From positions 48,401-112,400 of the forward strand of contig CACYVC010000012.1 in assembly GCA_902777835.1 (NCBI GenBank): a stretch of 64,000 nt of DNA, read 5' to 3'. Numbering within the stretch: position 1 is the stretch's first letter; the number at the start of each line of letters is the position of its first letter. The translations under genes and the position numbers were made by a program. Below are positions 25,184 through 34,779 of the stretch, piece after piece. The DNA is from an uncultured Bacteroidales bacterium. GTDB taxonomy: Bacteria; Bacteroidota; Bacteroidia; Bacteroidales; Muribaculaceae. The notes under the pieces were generated by a model, which saw only the letters and a program-made list of their open reading frames with translations, was not told the DNA's origin and made no database searches.

Positions 25184-27028
25184 ATGACTAAGATAAAACA
25201 CATAATATCACTCACACTACTTTTGGTGACGATGGTTGCACACGCAACCACATTCCGTGTGCAAGCCCCCACCAAAGTAGAAGTTGGAGGAAAGTTTAGG
25301 GTAGAATATGTGCTAGAAGGTGCTGAAGGGACTAACCCTTCATTGCCACAGCTCAACGGCGCTAAACTGCTTTACGGGCCATCGGTATCAACTAGCATGA
25401 GCATGACGTCAATCAACGGCAAGACCTCTACCAATTACTCACAAGTGTTCACTATGCTTTATGAGGCAGAAACTCCTGGCAAACACACACTACCCCCTGC
25501 CACTATCACTGCCGATGGTAAGCGTCTCACCACACGAGCTACGGCCATTGAGATAGTACCATCGAGTGGTAACCATAACGCATCGCCACAATATCCATCT
25601 CAACCATTTCAGCCATCACCACAGCCAAGCAACGATCCCGACTTTACCAACCCGATGAATCAGACTGCTGGCAACAATGTGGATGCCAACGACTTCTTCG
25701 TAAAAGTATCCATGTCAAAAGAGGTGGTTTATGAGCAAGAGGCAGTGGTGTGCCTCATCAAACTCTTCACCCGCTACAACGTGTCAAGATTCCACTGCAC
25801 TCAGCAACCCACTTTCAACGGATTCCTAATTGAGGAACTGCCTGTTAATAACAATTCGCCACAACTTGAGACCGTTAACGGCAAACAATATTACACTGCA
25901 GTACTCAAGAAATGCATTCTTTATCCACAACAATCAGGAAAACTCACCATCACATCAGGAAACTATGACGTACAGCTTGTGCAATATGATGTCTATAGCA
26001 CGCCCATGGGGCAAATATCACAGCCCTCACCCATCGACATTCAGGTGAAAAGCAATTCTGCAAGCGTCAACATTAAGCCACTACCAGAGCCTAAGCCTGC
26101 CAACTTCAGCGGCGCTGTGGGAGAGTTTACTGCAAAGTCGATGGTTGATCAGCATAGTTTCAAGACATATGCACCCGCTACCTACAGCATCACTGTGAGT
26201 GGCACAGGCAATCTAAAGTATATCCAGAATCCTGTGGTTGTAATGCCTCGCGAGTTCGATGTTTATGACCCTCAAAGCAAGGTTAACCTAAGTCCTGATG
26301 GTAATAACATGAGCGGAGATGTCACATTTGAATACCCATTCATTCCTCAGCATGTAGGAGACTTTGAGATTCCTGACACCTATTTCGTGTTTTTCAACAC
26401 CAGCACACAGCAGTACGATAGTATCAAAGTCAATGGTTGTAAACTCAAGGTAGAGAAAGGCGAAGGAAAGCCATCAGAGCATTATAAGCTACGCGATATG
26501 GATATTCGTCCCATCACCACAGATGAAATAACGCTGAGCAAGAGTCAGAATTTCTTTATCACCAAGTGGTGGTATTGGCTCATTTTTGCAACCACCATGC
26601 TGCTCACATTCACTATCCTTACCGTTTACCGCAAGATTGAGAAAACTCACGCCGACACCACTCTCATGCGCACCCGTCGTGCAAGCAAGGTGGCACAACG
26701 CAGGCTCAAAAAAGCCCAAGAGTGCCTCAACCACCATGACACCAACGGATTCTATACCGAGACACTTACCGCACTTTGGGGTTACCTCAGCGACAAGCTC
26801 TCCATTCCCGTTTCTGAGCTTAGCAAAGACAATATCGCTGCCGAGATGGAACAATTTGGATTCCAGCAGCAACACATTGATGACACTCTCAATATGCTCG
26901 AGACATGTGAGTTTGCCCAATATGCCCCATCTCTCGACGATGGCGACATGCCTGCCGTTTATGACAAATGTGCACAGCTCATCGACCAACTTGAAAAAAC
27001 AAAACGCTCTAAAACATCGACTAAATGA
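25184..27028 (+). CDS. batD: Aerotolerance protein BatD
   Basis: 614 residues. Signal peptide (about 1-22), a long periplasmic part of several beta-sandwich domains beginning 'TFRVQAPTKVEVGGKFRVEYVLEGAEG', a Pro/Ser/Gln linker near 130-155, one transmembrane helix near 458-478 (WWYWLIFATTMLLTFTILTVY) and a cytoplasmic helical tail. This is the standard BatD (oxygen-tolerance) layout and length. Overlaps batE by four bases (ATGA). Confidence 0.92.
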   Translation: MTKIKHIISLTLLLVTMVAHATTFRVQAPTKVEVGGKFRVEYVLEGAEGTNPSLPQLNGAKLLYGPSVSTSMSMTSINGKTSTNYSQVFTMLYEAETPGKHTLPPATITADGKRLTTRATAIEIVPSSGNHNASPQYPSQPFQPSPQPSNDPDFTNPMNQTAGNNVDANDFFVKVSMSKEVVYEQEAVVCLIKLFTRYNVSRFHCTQQPTFNGFLIEELPVNNNSPQLETVNGKQYYTAVLKKCILYPQQSGKLTITSGNYDVQLVQYDVYSTPMGQISQPSPIDIQVKSNSASVNIKPLPEPKPANFSGAVGEFTAKSMVDQHSFKTYAPATYSITVSGTGNLKYIQNPVVVMPREFDVYDPQSKVNLSPDGNNMSGDVTFEYPFIPQHVGDFEIPDTYFVFFNTSTQQYDSIKVNGCKLKVEKGEGKPSEHYKLRDMDIRPITTDEITLSKSQNFFITKWWYWLIFATTMLLTFTILTVYRKIEKTHADTTLMRTRRASKVAQRRLKKAQECLNHHDTNGFYTETLTALWGYLSDKLSIPVSELSKDNIAAEMEQFGFQQQHIDDTLNMLETCEFAQYAPSLDDGDMPAVYDKCAQLIDQLEKTKRSKTSTK

Positions 27029-27798
27029 ACCATCGACTAATAATATTCCTGACTCTAATGTTCATTGCCGCCACATCACTAGCTAGCGGTATTGACTACA
27101 TAGAACAAGGCAACAAAGCCTACAAACAGAAGCAGTACAAGAAAGCAACTGAGATGTATGAGCGAGCTCTGCGAGATGGCGAGTCATCGCTGCTGCGCTA
27201 CAACCTAGGTAACGCCTACTATCGCCTTAACGACCGAGCACGTGCAGTCCTCAACTATGAGCGAGCCCTCAAACTTGACCCTGGTAATGGCGATGCACGC
27301 TTTAACCTCAAGTTCGTGAATGAGAAGTCAAAAATTAACGAAACTAGTGGTTCCAACTATTTCACTACCTTGCTCTCTGGATGGGTGGAACATCTGTCGA
27401 GCAATACTTGGGCGATGATATCTCTCTCGCTTTTTGTTCTCATGCTCGCCGCCATAGTATGCTACCGCATAGCTGACAGTGTGGCTCTGCAAAAAACCGG
27501 TTTCTTTGGGGCAATAGTATTAGGAGTACTAGCATTGCTAGCATTGGCTAGTTCCTACTATATGTATCACCACACCACCAAAACCATCTACGCCATTGTG
27601 ATGACCGACAAAGCCCCAGCCAATAAGTCGCCACGCAATGGTGAAAAAGAAGAGTTCAAACTCCCAAGCGGCACCAAGGTTGAGATTGTGGATTCAATAA
27701 GCAATGACAAGAACTCCAACGGAGCAATGTGGTACATGATAGAGACCACAACCAACAAAACCGGCTGGATGAAAAAAGCCGATCTTGAAAAGATATAA
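27025..27798 (+). CDS. batE: Aerotolerance protein BatE (TPR and SH3)
   Basis: 257 residues: signal peptide (1-20), TPR repeats (about 21-95: 'IDYIEQGNKAYKQKQYKKATEMYERALRDGE', 'YNLGNAYYRLNDRARAVLNYERALKLDPGN'), two transmembrane helices (about 130-150, 158-178) and a C-terminal SH3-like domain (about 190-257) ending 'NKTGWMKKADLEKI'. Matches BatE. Last gene of the operon; the PAP2 gene begins 30 nt later and may be cotranscribed. Confidence 0.92.
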   Translation: MNHRLIIFLTLMFIAATSLASGIDYIEQGNKAYKQKQYKKATEMYERALRDGESSLLRYNLGNAYYRLNDRARAVLNYERALKLDPGNGDARFNLKFVNEKSKINETSGSNYFTTLLSGWVEHLSSNTWAMISLSLFVLMLAAIVCYRIADSVALQKTGFFGAIVLGVLALLALASSYYMYHHTTKTIYAIVMTDKAPANKSPRNGEKEEFKLPSGTKVEIVDSISNDKNSNGAMWYMIETTTNKTGWMKKADLEKI

Positions 27799-27828
27799 TT
27801 ATTAAAACCAACAACCAATACCCGACAA

Positions 27829-28545
27829 ATGGAAGCATTACAACAATTTGACGCGAGCATTTTTACCACTCTTAATAGTTGGCACGCACTGTATTTAGAC
27901 AACTTCATGGCGCTTGTGACAGTAGTTGCCACCTGGTTACCCATAATATTGATGCTGCTATTCATGCTTTATAAGAAGAAAGGATGGAGAAAAACGCTGG
28001 TGGTAATCCTCGCTGTGGCAGTAGTGATCCTTATTGCAGACCAAGTCTCGGCAAGTATTATAAAGCCACTAGTGGGTAGGCTTAGGCCCTCACGCAACCC
28101 TGACTTGCAATCAACAATTCACCTTGTAAACGGTTACAACGGCGGGAAATTTGGTTTCGTCTCAAGCCATGCAGCCAACTGCTTTGGCGTTGCAATGCTA
28201 CTGGCTTTTCTGTTCAAGAATCGTGCTTTCACATGGTTTATGATAGCATGGGCATCACTTATGTGTTACAGCCGCATATATCTGGGTGTGCACTATCCTG
28301 GCGACATCGTGTGCGGAGCCATCCTCGGAGTTGCTACAGCAGCAATATTATATTTCATCATAAAAGGATTGAAAAAGAAATATCCTCTTTGGTTCGACAT
28401 CTCATTCACTCCAGGGGAGAGAAAGCAAATGATATACGCACTATTGGCCAACGTTGCTCTTTTAGCCTTGTTGGCAGCTATTATGACATTTTTTATCGAG
28501 AACAATACGAACATCTATAATTTTTTAGGTCTTTTCAAACGTTAA
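27829..28545 (+). CDS. PAP2 family membrane phosphatase
   Basis: Integral membrane phosphatase with about six helices. The three-part active site is visible: KPLVGRLRPSR, then VSSHA (in place of PSGH), then SRIYLGVHYPGDIV. Candidate substrates are undecaprenyl diphosphate, phosphatidic acid or lipid A phosphate; sequence alone does not decide. 238 residues; the last helix (about 205-225) follows a cytoplasmic basic loop. Confidence 0.88.
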   Translation: MEALQQFDASIFTTLNSWHALYLDNFMALVTVVATWLPIILMLLFMLYKKKGWRKTLVVILAVAVVILIADQVSASIIKPLVGRLRPSRNPDLQSTIHLVNGYNGGKFGFVSSHAANCFGVAMLLAFLFKNRAFTWFMIAWASLMCYSRIYLGVHYPGDIVCGAILGVATAAILYFIIKGLKKKYPLWFDISFTPGERKQMIYALLANVALLALLAAIMTFFIENNTNIYNFLGLFKR

Positions 28546-28687
28546 TCTACTGGGGGCATTAACAGTAATCATTACAATATTTTTTGAAATTAATGCGATT
28601 TTCTTTTTACATTTAAAAAAAATCACTACCTTTATAGCACATTTCTAAATAACATTAGTTTTTCTAAATCATAAAATCAATATCATC

Positions 28688-28954
28688 ATGCCAAAGACCA
28701 TTACATTCAATGAGCTTAGACGCATCAAGGCTAGTCTGCCCGAAGGCTCTACACACGTGATTGCCGAGAAATTGAACCTTAGTGTTCAAACAGTGAGAAA
28801 CTACTTTGGCGGGTCAAACTATGACTTCGGCATTCACATGGGAGTTCACATTGAACCAGGACCAGATGGAGGCATCGTTGTCCTCGACGACCCCACCATC
28901 CTTGACATGGCACTCGACATCCTTGACAAACAAAAGCCCAAAGAACAAGTCTAA
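28688..28954 (+). CDS. Small HTH-like conserved protein
   Basis: 88 residues. Residues about 8-45 look like a helix-turn-helix ('LRRIKASLPEGSTHVIAEKLNLSVQTVRNYFGG'), with an acidic C-terminal part ('GPDGGIVVLDDPTILDMALDIL'). Possibly a nucleoid-associated or regulatory DNA-binding protein; partner and targets unknown. Separate from PAP2 by a 142-nt A/T-rich gap, with an imperfect -7 element (TACCTTTA near 28627). Confidence 0.65.
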   Translation: MPKTITFNELRRIKASLPEGSTHVIAEKLNLSVQTVRNYFGGSNYDFGIHMGVHIEPGPDGGIVVLDDPTILDMALDILDKQKPKEQV

Positions 28955-28977
28955 AATCTGGAATTGCCAGTAAAGCA

Positions 28978-29018
28978 ACATGGAATCCCCACAACAAGTG
29001 AAGATTCCATGTTTTTTA
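28978..29018. terminator. Terminator between convergent genes
   Basis: Perfect 10-bp stem ACATGGAATC (28978-28987) / GATTCCATGT (29003-29012) followed by six T on the plus strand. It ends the small HTH gene and lies just before the tex stop. Confidence 0.85.
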
Positions 29019-29033
29019 TTTCTTAATGAACAA

Positions 29034-31175
29034 TTACCTTGGTTGCTGCACACCTTTCATTGACAAGGCAATGCGCTTGCGTTCGAGATCAACACTCACC
29101 ACTCGCACTCTCACATGCTGGTTGAGTTTTACTGCCTTAGCGGGGTTCTCCACCCGCTTGTCGCTGAGCTGTGACACGTGTACCAAACCCTCTTTGTGAA
29201 CACCGATATCCACAAAAGCGCCAAATTGAGTAATGTTAGTCACGATTCCGGGCAGTTCCATACCTGGCTTGAGGTCGGTAATCTCGTGCACACTCTCGTC
29301 AAACTCCATAGCCTTGACCTCGCTGCGTGGGTCGCGACCTGGTTTCTCAAGCTCTTTCATAATGTCAATCAAGGTCAACTCACCCACGTCGTGAGATATG
29401 TATCGCTTGATGTCGATGAGGTTGCGCTTCTCTTTATCTTTGATTAGCTCGGCTACAGTGCAGTTACAATCTCGCGCCATCTTGGTGACAAGAGCGTAAC
29501 GCTCAGGATGCACTGCGCTGTTGTCAAGAGGGTTGTCGCTCTCGGGCACGCGCAGGAAGCCTGCCGCCTGAGTGAAAGTCTTTGGACCGAGTTTTGGCAC
29601 CTTAAGCAGTTCTTCACGTGAGTGAAAATCGCCGTTCTCGGCACGATAGTTCACGATGTTTTGTGCCAACGTAGGACCAAGTCCTGAAACATAAGTCAGC
29701 AGTTCCTTGCTAGCAGTGTTGAGGTTAACGCCCACACTATTAACGCAGCTCTCAACGGTGTAGTTCAACGCCTCCTTAAGTTTGGTCTGATCCACATCAT
29801 GCTGGTACTGCCCCACTCCAATCGACTTGGGGTCAATCTTCACAAGTTCGGCAAGAGGATCAAGTAGTCGCCTACCTATTGAAACCGCTCCACGCACTGT
29901 AACATCTTTATCGGGGAACTCATCGCGGGCTATCTTACTTGCACTATAGATTGATGCTCCATTCTCACTCACGACAAACACATTGATGTCACGACGACAG
30001 CGTATTCTCTTCAAGAATTTTTCTGTTTCGCGACTAGCAGTGCCATTGCCTAATGCTATTGCGTCAATCTTGTAAGTTTCCACAAGATTATGTATCTTCT
30101 TAGTGGCGCCTTCAATATCGTAATTAGGAGCAGTGGGATAAATAACGTCGTTGTGCAACAAGTTGCCGTTCTCATCAAGACACACAACCTTGCAGCCAGT
30201 GCGGAAGCCAGGGTCAACAGCAAGGATGCGCTTATGACCCAACGGTGGAGCAAAGAGCAATTGTCGCACATTCTGAGCAAACATCTCAATTGCCTCGGCA
30301 TCGGCACGCTCTTTTGAAAGGGCAGCAAACTCGTTCTCAATCGACGGCTTGATTAATCGGTCAAAGCTATCCTCAGCAGCCTCCTCTACCAACTGCGAGG
30401 TCTCGCCTTTGCCTCGCACCACAATACGACACACATTATCGACGGCACGATCGTTGTTGATGTCGATGCTCACCTTGAGGAAACCCTCTTTCTCGCCACG
30501 GCGAATAGCGAGTAATTGATGTGATGAAATATACTTCAACGGTTTAGAAAAGTCGTAGTAGAACTCATAGTTTCTACCCTCTATCTCCTTACCTTTTACC
30601 ACGCTACAGTTAAGCACGGCATCATAGCGAAACGAGCGACGCACACTGTTGCGTACAGATTGGTTCTCGTTCACCCATTCAGCGATGATGTCGAGAGCGC
30701 CGTCAATTGCTTCATCGGCGTTAGGAACCTTGTCGCCATCTACAAATTTTGATGCCATCGAATTCACGTCATCACCCTTCTGCGCCATTATCATCTTGGC
30801 AAGCGGCTCCAAACCTTTCTCACGAGCCATCTGAGCGCGTGTACGGCGTTTAGGTTTGTAGGGCAGGTAGATATCCTCTAGTTCAGTGGCATCCCAGCAG
30901 TTTAGGATGCGATTGGACAACTCTTCAGTAAGCTGTTCTTGCGACTCAATTGTCTTTATAATTGTGGACTTGCGCTTCTGCAACTCATCATAATATGCCA
31001 TGCGTGCATCAATCGACTGGATTTGCGTCTCGTCAAGGTTTCCCGTCTGTTCCTTACGGTAACGACTAATAAATGGAATTGAATTATCATCACGCAGCAA
31101 ACTCACAGTATTAGACACCTGATTCAGCGGTATATTAAGTTCCTGCGATATTAAAGAAGAAATTTTATCGGCCAT
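29034..31175 (-). CDS. tex: Tex-like RNA-binding transcription accessory protein
   Basis: 713 residues in the usual order: N-terminal helical Tex domain (about 1-200), YqgF/RuvC-like domain (about 325-450, 'ILAVDPGFRTGCKVVCLDE'), tandem helix-hairpin-helix (about 480-560, 'NTASKELLTYVSGLGPTLAQNIVNYR') and a C-terminal S1 RNA-binding domain (about 640-710, 'GIVTNITQFGAFVDIGVHKEGLVH'). Acts on RNA polymerase or RNA. Size is normal for Bacteroidota. A TAAATTTG -7 element lies at 31193-31200. Confidence 0.96.
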   Translation of the reverse strand: MADKISSLISQELNIPLNQVSNTVSLLRDDNSIPFISRYRKEQTGNLDETQIQSIDARMAYYDELQKRKSTIIKTIESQEQLTEELSNRILNCWDATELEDIYLPYKPKRRTRAQMAREKGLEPLAKMIMAQKGDDVNSMASKFVDGDKVPNADEAIDGALDIIAEWVNENQSVRNSVRRSFRYDAVLNCSVVKGKEIEGRNYEFYYDFSKPLKYISSHQLLAIRRGEKEGFLKVSIDINNDRAVDNVCRIVVRGKGETSQLVEEAAEDSFDRLIKPSIENEFAALSKERADAEAIEMFAQNVRQLLFAPPLGHKRILAVDPGFRTGCKVVCLDENGNLLHNDVIYPTAPNYDIEGATKKIHNLVETYKIDAIALGNGTASRETEKFLKRIRCRRDINVFVVSENGASIYSASKIARDEFPDKDVTVRGAVSIGRRLLDPLAELVKIDPKSIGVGQYQHDVDQTKLKEALNYTVESCVNSVGVNLNTASKELLTYVSGLGPTLAQNIVNYRAENGDFHSREELLKVPKLGPKTFTQAAGFLRVPESDNPLDNSAVHPERYALVTKMARDCNCTVAELIKDKEKRNLIDIKRYISHDVGELTLIDIMKELEKPGRDPRSEVKAMEFDESVHEITDLKPGMELPGIVTNITQFGAFVDIGVHKEGLVHVSQLSDKRVENPAKAVKLNQHVRVRVVSVDLERKRIALSMKGVQQPR

Positions 31176-31214
31176 TATTCAGTTATTATTTTCAAATTTA
31201 TCATCACTTAACTC

Positions 31215-32477
31215 TTAGTCACTTATCCTATTGCCTTTATCATCAACGATACATCCACCTCGTTTCTTAAGGGTTATCAGTGTGATTTCAGGATAAGCAC
31301 TGCCCAACCGGGCTGGCATACCCACCATGCCAATGCCTATGTTCACATAGAGTTTGTGGTCGCCTTCGGTGTATAGACCTCCCCAAAATTCATAAACAAA
31401 CCATGCAGGTGAAAAACTGTGTCCAAAGAGAGTTATCATACACTGCATAGCATGAGTATGACCTGTGAGAGTTAGGTCGGCCTTGTCGCATATACGAGCC
31501 ATTATCACGCGGTTCTGGTAAAACCTATCGAGTTTCCACACATCAGAAGTATGCTGCAATAGCACAATAAACCGCTTGCTTGTGTCATAATCTGCATAAG
31601 CATCATTGAGGTTAAGATATCTTGGAAATGGCCAAGTATGGCAACAGATAGTTCCCAATACTGCTATCTCACTAGAGTCACGCTTCACGATTATGTGGTC
31701 ATTAATAAGCATTTTCCAACCCATCTCTTTTTGTAAGTCTATAAGCGCCAAGCTGTCGGCACGACGGGCCTTATCACTCGGCCAGTCAAAATAAAGAGCC
31801 TCATCGTGGTTGCCTTGAATCGAAACCACTCCATCGCGAGCATGAAGCTTTGAGAGGATATCCTTATAGGGCAACGCCTCATCGGTACGACGACTCACGA
31901 GGTCACCTGTGAAACAAATCAGATCAGGATTCAGAGCATTGATGCTGTCAACCACTTCTTGAACAAATTTGGTTTTTCCATTGTAAGTACCTAGGTGCAA
32001 GTCGCTGAATTGGACAATACGATAGCCGTCAAACTCCTCTGGCAAATTCTCAAACTCTAACTCTAGACGTGTTACATTCAATTGATAAGGAATGAACAAA
32101 AGTCCTATCCACATATAAATGAAAACTACTATACCCAATACAGTAGCAGCAATGCCTCCAACCTTGCGGGTGCGCTTACCACTCTTCTTGAGATGAGTAG
32201 GCATCCACACAAAGGCAGCTATATAGCGTGGTACATAGAACGTGTAATAAATATATATCATCCATATTATAGCCAAAAAAGTGCCATTTCCACAAGTGCG
32301 GTGTGGAATAGCAATGGCCACTATCAACATCGTCAGTAGCACTAACGAGAGCACAGCATGTGCACTACTCTTAAGCCGTGGCCACTTTTTGTCGCGCTTG
32401 AATTTGCGAAACAGCCATAAATCAAGGCCAAAGTTCACAACAAGCAGCGCAATAAGCGGAATCCATTGTATTGTCAT
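31215..32477 (-). CDS. Membrane-anchored metallophosphoesterase
   Basis: 420 residues. Four N-terminal transmembrane segments (about 1-140) then a calcineurin-like phosphoesterase domain with all metal motifs: FSDLHLG, CFTGDLVSRR, IQGNHDEALY and LTGHTHAMQ. Resembles YaeI/YkuE-type enzymes that may act on lipid substrates (inference). Separated from tex by 39 nt on the same strand. Confidence 0.9.
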   Translation of the reverse strand: MTIQWIPLIALLVVNFGLDLWLFRKFKRDKKWPRLKSSAHAVLSLVLLTMLIVAIAIPHRTCGNGTFLAIIWMIYIYYTFYVPRYIAAFVWMPTHLKKSGKRTRKVGGIAATVLGIVVFIYMWIGLLFIPYQLNVTRLELEFENLPEEFDGYRIVQFSDLHLGTYNGKTKFVQEVVDSINALNPDLICFTGDLVSRRTDEALPYKDILSKLHARDGVVSIQGNHDEALYFDWPSDKARRADSLALIDLQKEMGWKMLINDHIIVKRDSSEIAVLGTICCHTWPFPRYLNLNDAYADYDTSKRFIVLLQHTSDVWKLDRFYQNRVIMARICDKADLTLTGHTHAMQCMITLFGHSFSPAWFVYEFWGGLYTEGDHKLYVNIGIGMVGMPARLGSAYPEITLITLKKRGGCIVDDKGNRISD

Positions 32478-32514
32478 TTGTCACTAAATGATTAAAAACA
32501 ATAATTTTATTGCA

Positions 32515-33705
32515 TTACCCTATCGCCTCAATGTGATTGGTGAGTGGATTGCTATACATCTGCAACATATATTTAAACATATAGTTGCGGTCACTAGCAT
32601 TTACGGGTATATCATTGATGCGATCGAGCTGACCGTTGAGATAGTCGCGGAACTCTTTCTCATCTTGAGCAGTGTAGTGCTCAGCAAAGTCCTTGTTATC
32701 GAAAAGCAAGTCGTGAGCGATATAGTTTGTCTTAAAAATTTTGTAATTGGCATGTATCGCATGATCAATGATACCACAGATGCGCTGCACTAAGAGCAAA
32801 CGGTCAAGGTCGGCAGGAATTCTGTCAAGTCGCTCGTTGATGCATGGAGTGAATGCATAATGAATTTGACCCTTATTCTCCATAATTCCAATCTTCATAC
32901 TCTCCAAGTCATCCTCTTGAGTCTTCTTGTAGTTGGGATTCTTGCTCTTGAGTAGGTACTCGCGAGCCTTGAGGCGGTCATTGGGATCATACTCATAACT
33001 AATGGCGATAGGGGCTATATTTAATTCTTTAAGGCTCTCTACAAATGGAACGTCACGGTTGCCATAGGTTAGCATCTTGAGCAGGCTCTCCTGCGTGCGG
33101 TCATTGCCATCTTTGCAACGGCCTTCGCGCTGAGCAATCCACACCGACCCCTTCTTCTGAGTAAGCACAAAGTGGATGTAGCGCGAAAGCTGGATAGCAG
33201 CAGCCATCGTCTGCAAGCGACCAAGATTACGTTTAACCACAAAGCATTTGTTTAGTCGAACCAACCTAGTTATCCAGTTGTAGATAAGCAAATTGTTGCC
33301 TATAGCTATCTCACATGAGTCCATATCATTTTCCAGCATCAGGTAACTAAGCTGGGCTGAGTCGAGAACAATGTCGCGGTGGTTAGTGATAAATGTGTTG
33401 GGCACACCCTTCACCAGGTTTTCAAGTCCACTTGAGGTGAGACCCTGTGATGTCTTTTTTAGTAGGCCCTCCACCACTGGCCTCATTACTTTTTCTTGAA
33501 ACTCTTGCTTTGAGTTCAGACTCAAGAGTAGCATCTTAACCTTTGTGTAACCATAGTCGGGAGCTATCATCTTGACAATGTGCCTGAACATGGGTTCGTT
33601 AACCAGCATCGACATCTCGTTGTGGAAATCTTTATCCTGAATTGGGCAAATGTCCACAAACTCAGCCGGCATAGCAATCTTATTTATTTCCATAATATTA
33701 TTCAT
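32515..33705 (-). CDS. PlsC-like 1-acyl-glycerol-3-phosphate acyltransferase family protein
   Basis: 396 residues, longer than PlsC (about 240). The acyltransferase core is central: 'NTFITNHRDIVLD' with the catalytic His-Asp, 'KCFVVKRNLGR' and 'VWIAQREGRCKDGNDRT' in the place of the EGT motif, then 'IAPIAISYEYDP'. The N-terminal 100 residues and a helical C-terminal region are extra. Probably acylates a phospholipid or glycolipid; acceptor unknown. No predicted long transmembrane segment. Promoter at 33720-33751, divergent from recR. Confidence 0.8.
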   Translation of the reverse strand: MNNIMEINKIAMPAEFVDICPIQDKDFHNEMSMLVNEPMFRHIVKMIAPDYGYTKVKMLLLSLNSKQEFQEKVMRPVVEGLLKKTSQGLTSSGLENLVKGVPNTFITNHRDIVLDSAQLSYLMLENDMDSCEIAIGNNLLIYNWITRLVRLNKCFVVKRNLGRLQTMAAAIQLSRYIHFVLTQKKGSVWIAQREGRCKDGNDRTQESLLKMLTYGNRDVPFVESLKELNIAPIAISYEYDPNDRLKAREYLLKSKNPNYKKTQEDDLESMKIGIMENKGQIHYAFTPCINERLDRIPADLDRLLLVQRICGIIDHAIHANYKIFKTNYIAHDLLFDNKDFAEHYTAQDEKEFRDYLNGQLDRINDIPVNASDRNYMFKYMLQMYSNPLTNHIEAIG

Positions 33706-33719
33706 TTTATAACAATTTT

Positions 33720-33751
33720 CAAAGGTACTCCTTTTTTTTCATCTAAACAAA
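33720..33751 (-). promoter_or_regulatory. Promoter of the PlsC-like gene
   Basis: On the minus strand TTTG (33748-33751), 20 nt, TACCTTTG (33720-33727). Expected start only about 9 nt before the ATG at 33705. Lies back to back with the recR promoter. Confidence 0.7.
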
Positions 33752-33758
33752 TCACAAC

Positions 33759-33789
33759 TTTGCTATTTAATGTTTTTTGTGTAACTTTG
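33759..33789 (+). promoter_or_regulatory. Promoter of recR
   Basis: TTTG (33759-33762), exactly 19 nt, TAACTTTG (33782-33789). The recR ATG begins 5 nt after the -7 element, so the transcript is expected to be leaderless. Confidence 0.78.
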
Positions 33790-33793
33790 CACT

Positions 33794-34423
33794 ATGGAAC
33801 AAGAATTTGCTTCTAGACTTCTGGAGAATGCCGTAAGCGAGTTTGCTCAACTGCCTGGCATAGGGCGTAAAACAGCACTTAGGCTCGTACTATATCTGCT
33901 CAAGCAGAACGAAGACGTAGCCACACGCTTTGGTGAGAGTATTATAAAGCTACGCAAAGAGATACGCTATTGCCGTGTGTGCCACAACATTAGCGAGACC
34001 GAAATCTGCCCAATTTGTGCCAACTCATCACGTGACCGAAGCACTGTGTGCGTGGTCGAGAATGTGAAAGACGTTATGAGCATCGAGAATACAGGGCAGC
34101 ATCGTGGCCTCTATCATGTGCTAGGAGGACTCATCTCACCAATGGATGGCATAGGACCTCAAGATATCGAGATTGACAGTCTTGCCGAAAGAGTGAAAAG
34201 CGGTGAGGTTAAAGAGGTGATACTTGCCTTGAGCGCAACTATGGAAGGCGACACTACCAACTTCTACATTTACCGCAAACTAGCACCCTACCCCGACGTT
34301 AAAATCACCATTCTTGCCCGCGGTGTGAGCGTAGGCAACGAGATTGAATACACCGACGAACTTACCCTAGGCCGCTCAATCCTAAACCGTACCCTATTCA
34401 GCGACTCATTCTCAAAAGAGTGA
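33794..34423 (+). CDS. recR: Recombination mediator protein RecR
   Basis: Works with RecO/RecF to load RecA on gapped DNA. Helix-hairpin-helix '[17 protein letters not shown]' (about 15-32), C4 zinc finger '[16 protein letters not shown]' (about 57-72), Toprim domain beginning '[17 protein letters not shown]' (about 82-175) and the C-terminal '[21 protein letters not shown]'. 209 residues, full length. Confidence 0.97.
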   Translation: MEQEFASRLLENAVSEFAQLPGIGRKTALRLVLYLLKQNEDVATRFGESIIKLRKEIRYCRVCHNISETEICPICANSSRDRSTVCVVENVKDVMSIENTGQHRGLYHVLGGLISPMDGIGPQDIEIDSLAERVKSGEVKEVILALSATMEGDTTNFYIYRKLAPYPDVKITILARGVSVGNEIEYTDELTLGRSILNRTLFSDSFSKE

Positions 34424-34450
34424 AAGACGTGGAACGACATTCCTATACTT

Positions 34451-34478
34451 TGAACTATTAACTATGAACTATAAACTA
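34451..34478. repeat. Heptad-phased tandem repeat (AACTA class)
   Basis: Four in-register 7-nt units (TGAACTA, TTAACTA and variants) ending 5 nt before the ATG of the small gene at 34484. Confidence 0.65.
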
Positions 34479-34483
34479 AATTC

Positions 34484-34645
34484 ATGGCCGACAACTACTT
34501 AGAAAACCACCACAACGACTACCTTAAGCGTAAGGCACAAAAAGAAGCTGCCCGCAAGCACAGGCAGCATCTATACCTAGAGGCCTATCGCAAAAAACTC
34601 GCACAAAAGAATTCTGAGAACAATAATGGCCATAAGGAAAAATAA
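34484..34645 (+). CDS. Small basic helical protein
   Basis: 53 residues, begins MADNYLENHHNDYLKRKAQK. Rich in Lys, Arg, Gln and Ala with a heptad-like helical pattern; no membrane segment. ATG directly follows a heptad repeat and ends in TAA at 34645. Similar tiny ORFs beginning 'MADNYLE' are, from memory, common in Bacteroidales; function unknown. Codon use is similar to neighbours, which supports a real gene. Confidence 0.6.
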   Translation: MADNYLENHHNDYLKRKAQKEAARKHRQHLYLEAYRKKLAQKNSENNNGHKEK

Positions 34646-34696
34646 TAGGCTTTGCTAGCCTTATTATAAATAAATTGTAATATTTTTTGCTCAAGT

Positions 34697-34728
34697 ATTG
34701 AATTATATTTCAAAATTCTGTACCTTTG
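34697..34728 (+). promoter_or_regulatory. Promoter of udk-lptB
   Basis: ATTG (34697-34700), 20 nt, TACCTTTG (34721-34728); leader of about 45 nt to the udk ATG. Confidence 0.6.
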
Positions 34729-34779
34729 TAAGATTTTAGGCGAAAACTAGAATTACATTACTTAAAATATCTCATAATT

